Origin: an uncultured Clostridia bacterium
GTDB taxonomy: Bacteria > Bacillota > Limnochordia > Darwinibacteriales > Darwinibacteriaceae
Length of the DNA: 36,586 nucleotides
Direction: 5' to 3'
NCBI GenBank assembly: GCA_900018335.1
Contig: FIZK01000006.1
Location: 69,576-106,161 of the forward strand
The translations under genes and the position numbers were made by a program. Under the pieces are notes generated by a model. It was not told the origin of the DNA. It saw nothing but the letters and a program-made list of their open reading frames with translations, and did no database searches. Positions 7,419-14,804 of this stretch are shown here, piece by piece (within the stretch, counting starts at the first letter, position 1; the number at the start of each line of letters is the position of its first letter).

Positions 7419-8960
7419 ATAGAGTTATTGATTACCTTGATTAAGTACGGATTGGTTGCAGTGGTTTCCTTGGTGGCAGGCTACTTCGTGAGAAAGATCT
7501 CAGCTGAGGCCACCATACGTTCCGCCGAGGAAGAAGCTCGCAGAATCTTGCAGGAGGCCGAACGGGATGCTGAAAGCAAGAAACGTGAAGCCTTGGTGGA
7601 AGCTAAAGAGGAAATCCATAGACTTCGCTCCGATATGGAACGGGAAGCGCGGGAACGCCGGGCTGAGTTGAATCAGTTTGAGCGGCGAGTATCGCAAAAG
7701 GAAGAGGTGCTCGACAAGCGCAGTGAATCGCTGGAGCGCAAGGAAGAAGCTCTGCAGCGGAAAACCCGGGAAGTGGAACAGCGGCAGCAAGAAGTAAACG
7801 AAATCCTTGCTAAGCAGCGCCAGGAGTTGGAGAGAGTTTCTCAGCTCACCACGGACCAGGCTCGAGAGATGATTCTCAAGGCCGTGGAGGAGGAAGTCAA
7901 GCACGAGACTGCAGTGCTGATCCGAGATTTGGAGAATCAAGCACGGGAGGAAGCTGATAAGAAGGCCCGTGATATCATTTCCCTAGCCATTCAGCGCACA
8001 GCTGTTGACCATGTGGCCGAATCCACCGTGTCGGTGGTGGCCCTCCCCAACGATGATATGAAGGGGAGAATCATCGGTCGTGAAGGCAGAAACATTCGCG
8101 CTTTGGAAACCCTAACAGGGATAGATCTGATCATCGACGACACGCCTGAAGCTGTGATTCTGTCAGGATTCGATCCAGTGCGCAGGGAGATTGCCCGCAT
8201 TGCTTTGGAGCGTTTGATTGCCGATGGACGCATCCATCCAGCACGCATTGAAGAGATGGTGGAAAAAGCGCGCCGAGAAGTGGATGCGGCGATTCGGGAT
8301 GCTGGGGAGCAGGCCACCCTTGATGCGGATGTACACGGCCTGCATCCAGAGATTGTGAAGTTGTTGGGCAGACTACGTTTTCGAACTAGCTATGGCCAGA
8401 ACGTGTTGAAACACTCGGTTGAAGTGGCTCATTTGGCCGGCATCATGGCGGCCGAATTGGGAGTAGATGAGAGATTGGCTCGTCGAGCCGGTTTGCTGCA
8501 TGACATCGGCAAGGCTGTTGACCACGAAATGGAAGGGACTCACATCCAGATTGGGGTTGAGCTCCTGCGTAAGTACAAAGAGAATGAAGATGTCATCCAT
8601 GCTGTGGCCTGCCATCATGGGGACTATGAACCCCAGAGCGTGGAAGCGGTGTTGGTGGCAGCTGCGGACTCCATTTCGGCGGCCAGGCCGGGGGCTCGGC
8701 GGGAAACTCTGGAGAGCTACATCAAGCGCCTGCAGAAACTGGAGGAGATCTCTTCCTCCTTTGACGGTGTGGACAAATCCTACGCCATTCAGGCAGGTCG
8801 GGAAGTACGGATTATAGTCAAACCCGAGCGCGTCAGCGATGCCACGGCAGTCCAACTTAGTCGAGAGATCGTGAAAAAGATCGAATCTGAGTTGGAGTAC
8901 CCCGGGCAGATTAAGGTGACCGTGATTCGTGAAACCCGCGCTGTGGAGTATGCCAAATAG
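7419..8960 (+). CDS. rny: ribonuclease Y
   Basis: RNase Y is the membrane-tethered endoribonuclease that initiates much mRNA decay in Firmicutes. Order of domains: one N-terminal membrane segment ([20 protein letters not shown]), a long charged coiled coil (about 30-195), a KH domain with [17 protein letters not shown] (about 215), and an HD domain with LLHDIGKA (about 360). The C-terminus ends RAVEYAK as usual. The frame is open from a GTG at 7395, but the excellent GAGGAGG ribosome-binding site (7404-7410) is downstream of that codon. The codon at the right distance is ATA at 7419, placed just before the membrane segment as in homologues. No ATG, GTG or TTG fits better (GTG 7410 overlaps the site; TTG 7428 is 15 nt away). 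The start is therefore uncertain; the product is not. Confidence 0.93.
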   Translation: MELLITLIKYGLVAVVSLVAGYFVRKISAEATIRSAEEEARRILQEAERDAESKKREALVEAKEEIHRLRSDMEREARERRAELNQFERRVSQKEEVLDKRSESLERKEEALQRKTREVEQRQQEVNEILAKQRQELERVSQLTTDQAREMILKAVEEEVKHETAVLIRDLENQAREEADKKARDIISLAIQRTAVDHVAESTVSVVALPNDDMKGRIIGREGRNIRALETLTGIDLIIDDTPEAVILSGFDPVRREIARIALERLIADGRIHPARIEEMVEKARREVDAAIRDAGEQATLDADVHGLHPEIVKLLGRLRFRTSYGQNVLKHSVEVAHLAGIMAAELGVDERLARRAGLLHDIGKAVDHEMEGTHIQIGVELLRKYKENEDVIHAVACHHGDYEPQSVEAVLVAAADSISAARPGARRETLESYIKRLQKLEEISSSFDGVDKSYAIQAGREVRIIVKPERVSDATAVQLSREIVKKIESELEYPGQIKVTVIRETRAVEYAK

Positions 8961-8988
8961 GACCAGGCAGCCGCCTGGTTCTATTTTT
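8959..8988 (+). terminator. intrinsic terminator of rny
   Basis: AGGACCAGGC (8959-8968, overlapping the stop codon) pairs with GCCTGGTTCT (8973-8982) with one G-U pair and a 4-nt loop; ATTTTT follows. Confidence 0.88.
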
Positions 8989-9019
8989 CCAAACAGTAGG
9001 GGAAGATGGAGGAGAGAGA

Positions 9020-9520
9020 TTGGACCTCAACAGCACACAAGTAGATCTACTTATTGCCATTCTTGTGCGTTTTCCATACATAGGGACCATACACTGCGAA
9101 CCGGAGACGGGGACGCTGCGTTTGGTCTTTCTGCTCAACGAGCCCGAGCAGGGGTTTGAAGGATTTGCCCGGAGTTTCCGGGCTCATCTTGCCCTTTTCC
9201 AACAGCTCATGGGCAGATCCGTGCAGGCGTCTTCCTTGCGTATGAAGGAAACCGAGCAGCTGACGGTGCTTGAGGTTGTTCGTGATCTGGCCAGCATTAC
9301 CATGGCTGAGCTGAGGCTCATTGTGCAGCTGGTCCGGGATTATTACGGGGAAAGCTTAGTCCAGGAAGGTCCCGACGTTCGGGAAGAAGACGCCCTGGAG
9401 CAGGAGATGATCATCGAAGCCTTGCTCCGAGAACACGCTGAGTCGGGACAGGAGCGCCTAACGGGATTTCGAGAAAACGGTAGAGTACTGGTTTTCAGTA
9501 CTGCTATAGGAGGTGGATAG
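9020..9520 (+). CDS. uncharacterised 166-residue protein between rny and ymdB
   Basis: Starts at TTG (9020) behind GGAGGAGAGA with good spacing. I do not recognise the family. The first 65 residues read like a small alpha/beta unit (MDLNSTQVDLLIAILVRFP, then IHCEPETGTLRLVFLL and a helix). Residues of about 75-150 are largely helical and acidic, with ITMAELRLIVQLVRDYYGESL and a Glu/Asp-rich stretch (DVREEDALEQEMIIEALLREH). There is no signal peptide, membrane segment or cysteine motif. Codon pattern, ribosome-binding site and its 3-bp distance to ymdB make it a real gene. Position inside the rny-ymdB-spoVS block suggests a link with RNA turnover or sporulation, which is inference only. Confidence 0.75.
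   Translation: MDLNSTQVDLLIAILVRFPYIGTIHCEPETGTLRLVFLLNEPEQGFEGFARSFRAHLALFQQLMGRSVQASSLRMKETEQLTVLEVVRDLASITMAELRLIVQLVRDYYGESLVQEGPDVREEDALEQEMIIEALLREHAESGQERLTGFRENGRVLVFSTAIGGG
9481..9506 (+). promoter_or_regulatory. stem-loop directly upstream of the ymdB ribosome-binding site
   Basis: AGTACTG (9484-9490) and CAGTACT (9496-9502) form a perfect 7-bp stem with loop GTTTT. TAG (9481-9483) and CTA (9504-9506) can extend it past a bulged G. It ends 2 nt before the AGGAGGT site and has no T-run, so it is not a terminator; an mRNA processing or stability element is possible. Confidence 0.5.
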
Positions 9521-9523
9521 GCG

Positions 9524-10294
9524 GTGAACGTACTAGTTTTGGGTGATATCTACGGGCGTCCGGGCAGAAAAATTGTGTCCCAGTTCTTACCCGATCTGGT
9601 GAAGCAGTACAAACCTGTCTTGGTTGTGGCCAACGGCGAGAATGCGGCGGGCGGATTCGGCCTCACCAGGAACGTGGCGGAGGAGTTGTTTGCCTTGGGC
9701 ATAGACGTGCTCACGAGCGGCAACCACATTTGGGATCAAAAAGAAATGTACCACTATATCAGCGAAGAACCGCGCATTTTGCGTCCCGCCAATTATCCGC
9801 CGCAGGTACCAGGCGCTTCTGTGTATCTGCACCGCTGTTCGGATGCGGTGATTGCTGTGGTGAACCTCATAGGACGCGTGTTCATGGGCGACTTTGACTG
9901 CCCGTTCCGTACCGCCGATCAGATCTTGGCGGATCTGCCCGCGGAAGTCACCCACGTAATCGTGGATTTCCATGGCGAAGCTACTTCCGAAAAAATCGCC
10001 TTGGCCCTCTATCTGGATGGTCGAATCAGCGCGCTGGTTGGCACCCATACCCACGTGCCCACGGCTGACGAGCAGATTCTACCCAAAGGCACAGCCTTCA
10101 TCACTGATCTGGGCATGTGTGGGCCCATACACAGTGTTTTGGGGGTGGACCCGGAGATCGTGATTGATAAGTTTCTAACACAGCTGCCGACGAGGTTTTC
10201 CGTGGCCAAGGGCCCAGCTTACCTGAGCGGAGTTGTGATCTCCCTAAGTGAAGACGGGCGCGCAGCAGGAATTTTGCGCCTGAATCTTCAATAA
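9524..10294 (+). CDS. ymdB: YmdB-type metallophosphoesterase (TIGR00282 family)
   Basis: A 256-residue cytosolic protein starting at GTG behind AGGAGGT. The TIGR00282 family includes B. subtilis YmdB, a phosphodiesterase able to cleave 2',3'-cyclic nucleotides and needed for biofilm/motility switching. Metal-site motifs are all present: LGDIYGRPGR (D8), ANGENAAGG, SGNHIWDQKE, IVDFHGEATSEK and VGTHTHVPTAD. The start follows the stop of the 166-aa gene by 3 bp, so the two are coupled. As in B. subtilis, rny lies upstream and spoVS downstream. Full length and intact. Confidence 0.93.
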   Translation: MNVLVLGDIYGRPGRKIVSQFLPDLVKQYKPVLVVANGENAAGGFGLTRNVAEELFALGIDVLTSGNHIWDQKEMYHYISEEPRILRPANYPPQVPGASVYLHRCSDAVIAVVNLIGRVFMGDFDCPFRTADQILADLPAEVTHVIVDFHGEATSEKIALALYLDGRISALVGTHTHVPTADEQILPKGTAFITDLGMCGPIHSVLGVDPEIVIDKFLTQLPTRFSVAKGPAYLSGVVISLSEDGRAAGILRLNLQ

Positions 10295-10306
10295 ATGCGT
10301 ATAATA

Positions 10307-10333
10307 GGAGGATTTTCCCAGTATATATCTAAT
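10307..10333 (+). promoter_or_regulatory. candidate sigma-H promoter of spoVS
   Basis: GGAGGATTT (10307-10315) fits the sigma-H -35 consensus RNAGGAWWW at all positions. After 11 bp, ATCTAAT (10327-10333) fits RNNGAAT at all but one base. B. subtilis spoVS is a sigma-H gene. A TATAAT (10300-10305) lies just upstream but has no -35 at a normal distance. Confidence 0.55.
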
Positions 10334-10391
10334 AAGTAATTGAGGATACCACGTAAGCAGTAGCGCTTTCACCTAAGGAGGTCACATTAAC

Positions 10392-10652
10392 ATGGAAGTA
10401 TTGAAAGTGTCGGCACACTCCACCCCCAACAAAGTCGCCGGTGCACTCGCTGGGAAAGTGCGTGAAGAAGGCCGCGCGGAGATTCAAGCTATCGGCGCGG
10501 GTGCCTTAAACCAGGCAGTCAAAGCGGTGGCTATTGCCCGAGGTTTTGTGGCCCCTAGCGGAGTGGATCTGGTGTGCATTCCAGCATTCACAGACGTCAT
10601 AATTGACAACGAAGAAAGAACTGCCATCAAACTGATTGTTGAACCAAGATAG
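10392..10652 (+). CDS. spoVS: stage V sporulation protein S
   Basis: An 86-residue protein of the highly conserved SpoVS/Alba-like family (MEVLKVSAHSTPNKVAGALA at the start, GAGALNQAVKAVAIARGF in the middle, IKLIVEPR at the end). SpoVS affects septation, spore coat assembly and commitment to sporulation in B. subtilis; its fold suggests nucleic-acid binding. The start is an ATG after AAGGAGGT. It has its own probable sigma-H promoter and its own terminator, so it is likely a single-gene unit although it sits behind rny and ymdB. Confidence 0.97.
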   Translation: MEVLKVSAHSTPNKVAGALAGKVREEGRAEIQAIGAGALNQAVKAVAIARGFVAPSGVDLVCIPAFTDVIIDNEERTAIKLIVEPR

Positions 10653-10675
10653 CGGCGCTAACGTGGGACGAACGG

Positions 10676-10702
10676 CCCACCCCACAGGGGTGGGTTGTTT
10701 TC
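10676..10702 (+). terminator. intrinsic terminator of spoVS
   Basis: Perfect CCCACCCC / GGGGTGGG stem with loop ACA, followed by TTGTTTTCT. Confidence 0.9.
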
Positions 10703-10727
10703 TATCTAGACTTAAGGAGGACATGCG

Positions 10728-11663
10728 GTGTTCGTTTTCGACGCTCACATCGACACTCTGATGCGCCTGATCGATTGCCGGGAAACGCTGGAAGATGCCC
10801 AGGGGCATGTGTCCCTCTCTCAGCTGGTTCAGGGCCGAGGCGCCCAGTTTTTCGCTGCTTTTGTGGATCCCAAGTATTATCACGGGCTGGCCATGCACCG
10901 TACCGTGGAGATGATCGATCTCTTTTGGCAGATCCTGGATGATCACCGGGACGTGCTGGCCTTTGCCGGTTCAGCTAAAGACATCACCGAGGCCAACTCC
11001 CAAGGACGCTTTGCCTGCCTGCTTGCCATTGAGGGAGGAGAGGCGCTGGAAGGGAAGCTGTCCTCGCTGCGCATGTTTCATCGCCTGGGAGTTCGCCTTC
11101 TGACCCTGACCTGGAATTTCCGCAATCAGTTGGCGGCAGGCCAAACGGAGGGACCAGAGGGAGGAGGTCTGAGCAGGTTTGGACTTCAGGTTGTGGAGGA
11201 GATGAACAGGCTGAAAATGATCGTGGACGTTTCCCACCTTAACGAGCCTGGGTTCTGGGATGTGCTCAAAGTGAGTAGGGATCCCATCGTTGCCTCCCAT
11301 TCCAACGCCAGGGCATTGTGTGATCATCCTCGCAATCTCAGTGACGAACAGATTCGCGCCTTGGCGGATCGGGGCGGCGTGATCGGCGTGAACTTCTGCT
11401 GTGCATTCCTACGCCCTGACTATCAGGCCTCCGTGGAGGATGTGGTGGATCAGATCGCCTATCTGATCAAGGTGGGTGGAGAAGACTGCGCAGCGCTGGG
11501 ATCAGATTTCGACGGCATCACCGAAACGCCGGCCGGACTGGAGAACTATGGCAAGATACGCAGCCTGGTGGGGCTCTTGGAGCGGAAAGGGTACAGTGAA
11601 GCCGTGATCGAAAAAGTGATGGGTGGCAATCTGCTGCGGCTTTGCGCGCAGGTGCTCGGTTAA
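10728..11663 (+). CDS. membrane dipeptidase (peptidase family M19)
   Basis: A 311-residue protein starting at GTG, 7 nt after AAGGAGG. M19 dipeptidases hydrolyse dipeptides, often with D-residues, using a binuclear zinc site. The ligands are visible: DAHIDT (H7, D9), the bridging Glu in LLAIEGGEAL (E102), DVSHLNEPGFW (H170) and VASHSNARAL (H191), plus GSDFDGI (D260) for substrate binding. It has no signal peptide, so it is probably cytosolic as in other bacteria, acting in peptide recycling. The ATG at 10723 is in another frame. The dodecin gene follows 44 bp downstream, possibly in the same transcript. Confidence 0.93.
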   Translation: MFVFDAHIDTLMRLIDCRETLEDAQGHVSLSQLVQGRGAQFFAAFVDPKYYHGLAMHRTVEMIDLFWQILDDHRDVLAFAGSAKDITEANSQGRFACLLAIEGGEALEGKLSSLRMFHRLGVRLLTLTWNFRNQLAAGQTEGPEGGGLSRFGLQVVEEMNRLKMIVDVSHLNEPGFWDVLKVSRDPIVASHSNARALCDHPRNLSDEQIRALADRGGVIGVNFCCAFLRPDYQASVEDVVDQIAYLIKVGGEDCAALGSDFDGITETPAGLENYGKIRSLVGLLERKGYSEAVIEKVMGGNLLRLCAQVLG

Positions 11664-11707
11664 ATCTTCGAGTGGGGGGATATGCTAAGGGAAAAAGGGG
11701 GCATATC

Positions 11708-11920
11708 GTGGGCGGCAATGTCGTGAAGGTGATTGAGCTCGTTGGGGAATCCGAGCAGAGCTGGGAAGATGCAGTCCAAGTGGCTGTCAAAGAGGCCTGC
11801 AAGACGCTGCGGGGGATTACGGGTGTTGAGGTGCTGAACTGGACCGGTAAAGTGGACCCCCAGGGAGAGATCGTTGGCTACAGAGCCAATGTGCAGGTAG
11901 CCTTTGAAGTGGAAAACTAA
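11708..11920 (+). CDS. dodecin (flavin-binding)
   Basis: A 70-residue protein that starts at the GTG at 11708, 5 nt after AAAAAGGGGG; the longer in-frame ORF from 11642 overlaps the dipeptidase and has no homology to the family. Dodecins form hollow 12-mers that bind and buffer flavins. Typical sequence is seen: VKVIELVGESEQSWEDAVQ, KTLRGITGVEVLNWTGKVD (the Trp that stacks on the flavin), then GYRANVQVAFEVE. Its own terminator follows. Confidence 0.93.
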   Translation: MGGNVVKVIELVGESEQSWEDAVQVAVKEACKTLRGITGVEVLNWTGKVDPQGEIVGYRANVQVAFEVEN

Positions 11921-11929
11921 AACGCACCG

Positions 11930-11959
11930 AAGCGGCTTAGGATAACTAAGCCGCTTTTT
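11930..11959 (+). terminator. intrinsic terminator of the dodecin gene
   Basis: AAGCGGCTTAG (11930-11940) pairs perfectly with CTAAGCCGCTT (11946-11956); loop GATAA; T-run follows. Confidence 0.93.
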
Positions 11960-12001
11960 GGTTATACTACAGCCAGTAAATCTAGAAGTAGGTGACAGGA
12001 C

Positions 12002-12334
12002 ATGGATTGGATGGGTGCTGTTGTACGTTTCATTGTTTCCGCGTTGGTGCTCATGTTGGTGGGTTTCCTACTGCCCGGCTTTAAGGCTCTGTCGTTCTTT
12101 CATGCCCTTTTCGCCGCGGTGGTTATCGCGGTCTTGGGCTGGGTTGTGGAGAGCCTGCTTGGTCGGAACGTCTCTCCCTACGGCAGAGGGGTTGTGGGTT
12201 TCTTGGTGTCAGCCGTGATTATCTGGGCCGCGCAGTTCATCGTTCCAGGCATGGAGGTTTCGGTGATCGGAGCTTTGCTGGCAGCCTTCGTCATCGGCAT
12301 CATTGATCTTTTCGTGCCCACCACCATACGCTGA
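12002..12334 (+). CDS. small membrane protein, phage holin family 4-like (YvlD-like)
   Basis: A 110-residue protein with four predicted membrane helices (about 5-25, 30-52, 60-80, 85-106) and the MVGFLLPGFK pattern near the end of the first helix. This matches the family called phage holin 4 superfamily IV / YvlD, which is mostly chromosomal and of unknown function despite the name. The ATG follows AGGTGACAGGAC. Terminators on both sides isolate it as a single-gene unit. No phage genes are nearby, so a real holin role is unlikely. Confidence 0.78.
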   Translation: MDWMGAVVRFIVSALVLMLVGFLLPGFKALSFFHALFAAVVIAVLGWVVESLLGRNVSPYGRGVVGFLVSAVIIWAAQFIVPGMEVSVIGALLAAFVIGIIDLFVPTTIR

Positions 12335-12345
12335 GCCTTGGTTCC

Positions 12346-12393
12346 AACCGCGTCGCCCCGTGGAGCTCCGCTCTGGTCAGGGGCGGTTTTTTT
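12346..12393 (+). terminator. intrinsic terminator upstream of the SpoVAF-type gene
   Basis: AACCG (12346-12350) and CCCC (12356-12359) pair with GGGG (12380-12383) and CGGTT (12384-12388), leaving a 5-nt bulge; GAGCTC lies in the loop. A run of seven or more T follows. Confidence 0.75.
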
Positions 12394-12408
12394 GCAGGGA
12401 GTGATGGC

Positions 12409-13887
12409 ATGCCAAAGGATAGGTTCTCGATATCCAAGAAGCTGGAGGACAACTTAGCGGTGCTGGAAGCGGAGCTCGGTTACGGAGTCACCTTCGATCT
12501 GGTGTTCCGCAAACTAAAGATAGCTCATAAGCAGTCGTGCCTGGTCTTTTTTGACGGTTTCGTTAATGATGTGGCGGTGATCCACATCCTCCGGGCTCTG
12601 CAGGCTGTGCCGCGCACTGGGGTGACCTTTCACGCACTGAAACAGGACCTATATGACCGCATTCCCTACTTCGAACTGAGTAGCGCCGATGACCTGGAAG
12701 CGGCCATGGATCAGCTCCTGTCCGGCGCCATGCTGCTGCTCGTCGATGGTATGCAGGAAGTGGTTGTACTGGATGTGCGCCAGTACGTGGTCAGGGGTTC
12801 GGAAGAACCCGCCTTGGAAAAGGTGACAAGAGGCTCCCGAGACGGGTTCGTGGAAACCGCTCTGTTTAACATCAACCTCATCCGGCGCAGAATCCGCGAT
12901 CCTAATCTCCGCTTTGAAGCGCTCCAGGTGGGCAGGAGGTCCAAGACGGATGTGATGATCGGTTATATCAAAGACGTGGCCGATCCCAGTCTGATTCAGG
13001 AGGTCAAAGACCGCATCGGTGCCATAGATCGGGACGCTATTCCCATGGGCGGCAAGAACCTGGAAGAATATATCCTGGGTACGGTTTTTAACCCACTGCC
13101 CGTGACGCGCTATACAGAACGCCCCGATGTGGCCGCTGCCCACCTGTTGGAGGGCCATGTGGTCATAATCGTGGACACCACGCCCTTTGTACTCATTGTC
13201 CCGGTCACCCTCTGGCACTTTACTCAGCATGCGGAGGAGTACTTCCAGAACCCTCCGGTAGGTACCTATTTGCGCTGGATTCGCACGGCAGGCATTTTTG
13301 GCTCCCTAATACTCTTGCCCTTGTGGTACACCCTCTCCGTGAGCCAAAACCTGCCTCCCTGGATAGCCTTTATCGGGCCAAAGGAGCCGGGGCGCTTGGC
13401 ACTCTGGCTGCAGCTGCTCCTATTGGAACTGGGCCTGGATTTGATCCGCATGGCTCTGATCCACACCCCCGACTCCCTGGCCACCTCCTTAGGTATAGTG
13501 GGAGCCATTATCCTGGGAGATCTGGCTGTATCCATTGGGTTGTTCACAGGTGAAGCCATTCTCTACACGGCCATCACTGCCATCTGCAGCTTTGCCACAC
13601 CCAGCATAGAACTGAGCAATGCTCTGCGCCTTTTTCGCTTCGTGCTGTTTTTCGGAGCGGTTGTGGCCGGCTGGTGGGGCCTTGGCGCGGGGCTGCTCGT
13701 CACCTTTCTCACCATGGGCTTAACCAAATCCTTTGGCATACCCTATCTATGGCCTTTGATCCCCTTTGACGGCCCCGCGCTGTTAAGGGTGATCTTCCGC
13801 TATCCCATCCCCCAGGTAGCGGTGCGTCCCCGGCTCACTCAACCGCAGGATCTGCGCGCCCAAAAGCGAGACAAAAAAAGGAGGTAG
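12409..13887 (+). CDS. spoVAF: GerA-family spore protein, SpoVAF-type
   Basis: A 492-residue protein. Residues 1-240 form the soluble GerA N-terminal domain (PALEKVTRGSRDGFVET, RRRIRDPNLR, QVGRRSKTDVMIGYIKDVAD, RPDVAAAHLLEGHVVI). The rest holds four to five membrane helices (PVGTYLRWIR, then LILLPLWYTLSVS) and a basic C-terminal tail. The pattern fits SpoVAF, which works with the SpoVA dipicolinate channel and with germinant receptors, better than GerAA/GerKA, but that assignment is from memory of the family. No other spoVA or ger genes lie next to it. The 13893 gene starts 5 bp after its stop and shares its mRNA, an unusual pairing. Confidence 0.82.
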   Translation: MPKDRFSISKKLEDNLAVLEAELGYGVTFDLVFRKLKIAHKQSCLVFFDGFVNDVAVIHILRALQAVPRTGVTFHALKQDLYDRIPYFELSSADDLEAAMDQLLSGAMLLLVDGMQEVVVLDVRQYVVRGSEEPALEKVTRGSRDGFVETALFNINLIRRRIRDPNLRFEALQVGRRSKTDVMIGYIKDVADPSLIQEVKDRIGAIDRDAIPMGGKNLEEYILGTVFNPLPVTRYTERPDVAAAHLLEGHVVIIVDTTPFVLIVPVTLWHFTQHAEEYFQNPPVGTYLRWIRTAGIFGSLILLPLWYTLSVSQNLPPWIAFIGPKEPGRLALWLQLLLLELGLDLIRMALIHTPDSLATSLGIVGAIILGDLAVSIGLFTGEAILYTAITAICSFATPSIELSNALRLFRFVLFFGAVVAGWWGLGAGLLVTFLTMGLTKSFGIPYLWPLIPFDGPALLRVIFRYPIPQVAVRPRLTQPQDLRAQKRDKKRR

Positions 13888-13892
13888 CTGCC

Positions 13893-14804
13893 ATCAGGCA
13901 GATCGGGATTCCCCGCGCGCTATACTACTTCCAATACTATCCTCTCTGGGAAACCTATCTGGCCGAGTTGGGCTTTGAGGTAATCACTTCGCCTCCCACC
14001 AATCAGGAGATCCTGGAACTGGGGCTGACGGCATGCGTGGACGGAGCCTGCCTGCCCCTTAAAGCCTTTGTGGGGCACGTGCGGTTCCTGGTCAATAGGG
14101 GGCTGGAGCTGCTCTTCGTACCGCAGGCGATCAGTGTCGTTCCAGGTGAGTATACCTGTACCAATCTGCTTGGACTGCCGGATCTCGTTCAGCAGTATAT
14201 CCCTTCCTCCGTACGGCTGCTCTCCCCTGCCCTGGATGCCCGGAAGGGAGCAGGGAAAATCTCCTTCAGCTACCTGCGCTGCGGCTTGGAATTTGCCTCC
14301 GCGCTGCGAGTCCTCAAGGCCTGGCAGACTGCCCAGGCCGCCCAGCGCCAAGTTGATACAGCTCCCAAAGCAAACGGCTCTACTGGTCGGGGTTTGAACA
14401 TCCTGATCCTGGGACCGCGCTATTTGACCGACGATGCCTATTTGAACGGCGATCTCATGGGGAAACTGGCAGCATTGGGTGTGCAGGTCACAGCGGCCGC
14501 CGCGTTCCCCGATTCCATTACGCTTCCCGCCAGTCGTTCTCTAGCCAAAAGGCCGTTTTGGACGAGCATGCGACGCTCCCTGGGTGCCCTGGAGCATTGC
14601 TTACACCGTGTTGACGGGGTTATCAGCTTGGCGCCTTTTGCCTGCGTAGCGGAGGCGATGCAGGGAGTAATGGTCGCTGAGCGCACTGCCAAAACCGAGT
14701 GCGCCCACCTGGAGCTCCATGTGGACGAACACAGCAGCCCGGTAGGTCTGGTGACGCGCCTGGAGGCATTCTGCGATCTTTTGGAAAGGAAACGACGCGG
14801 ATGA
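13893..14804 (+). CDS. acyl-CoA dehydratase activase-related protein (DUF2229 type)
   Basis: The open frame runs from directly after the SpoVAF stop. The N-terminus IGIPRALYYFQYYPLW matches the DUF2229 signature, which in homologues directly follows the start Met. The ribosome-binding site AAGGAGGT (13878-13885) is 7 nt from an ATC codon at 13893; no ATG, GTG or TTG exists before TTG 13968, which would delete the signature. From ATC the protein is 303 residues. Cysteines lie in ACVDGACLPLK, YTCTN and APFACVAEA, and the C-terminal VDEHSSP precedes TRLEAF. It is homologous to the next gene product. Family members occur with 2-hydroxyacyl-CoA dehydratase activases and are probably Fe-S proteins; the substrate is unknown. 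Confidence 0.8.
   Translation: MRQIGIPRALYYFQYYPLWETYLAELGFEVITSPPTNQEILELGLTACVDGACLPLKAFVGHVRFLVNRGLELLFVPQAISVVPGEYTCTNLLGLPDLVQQYIPSSVRLLSPALDARKGAGKISFSYLRCGLEFASALRVLKAWQTAQAAQRQVDTAPKANGSTGRGLNILILGPRYLTDDAYLNGDLMGKLAALGVQVTAAAAFPDSITLPASRSLAKRPFWTSMRRSLGALEHCLHRVDGVISLAPFACVAEAMQGVMVAERTAKTECAHLELHVDEHSSPVGLVTRLEAFCDLLERKRRG

Noticed and set aside
12002-12334. Prophage remnant suggested by the holin-like name
   Set aside because: The family is mostly chromosomal; no phage gene, attachment repeat or composition change surrounds it.
14699-14800. N-terminal extension of the D-component-like protein
   Set aside because: It overlaps the previous gene, is Pro/Gly/Arg-rich and lies before the ATGA-coupled start that fits the family.
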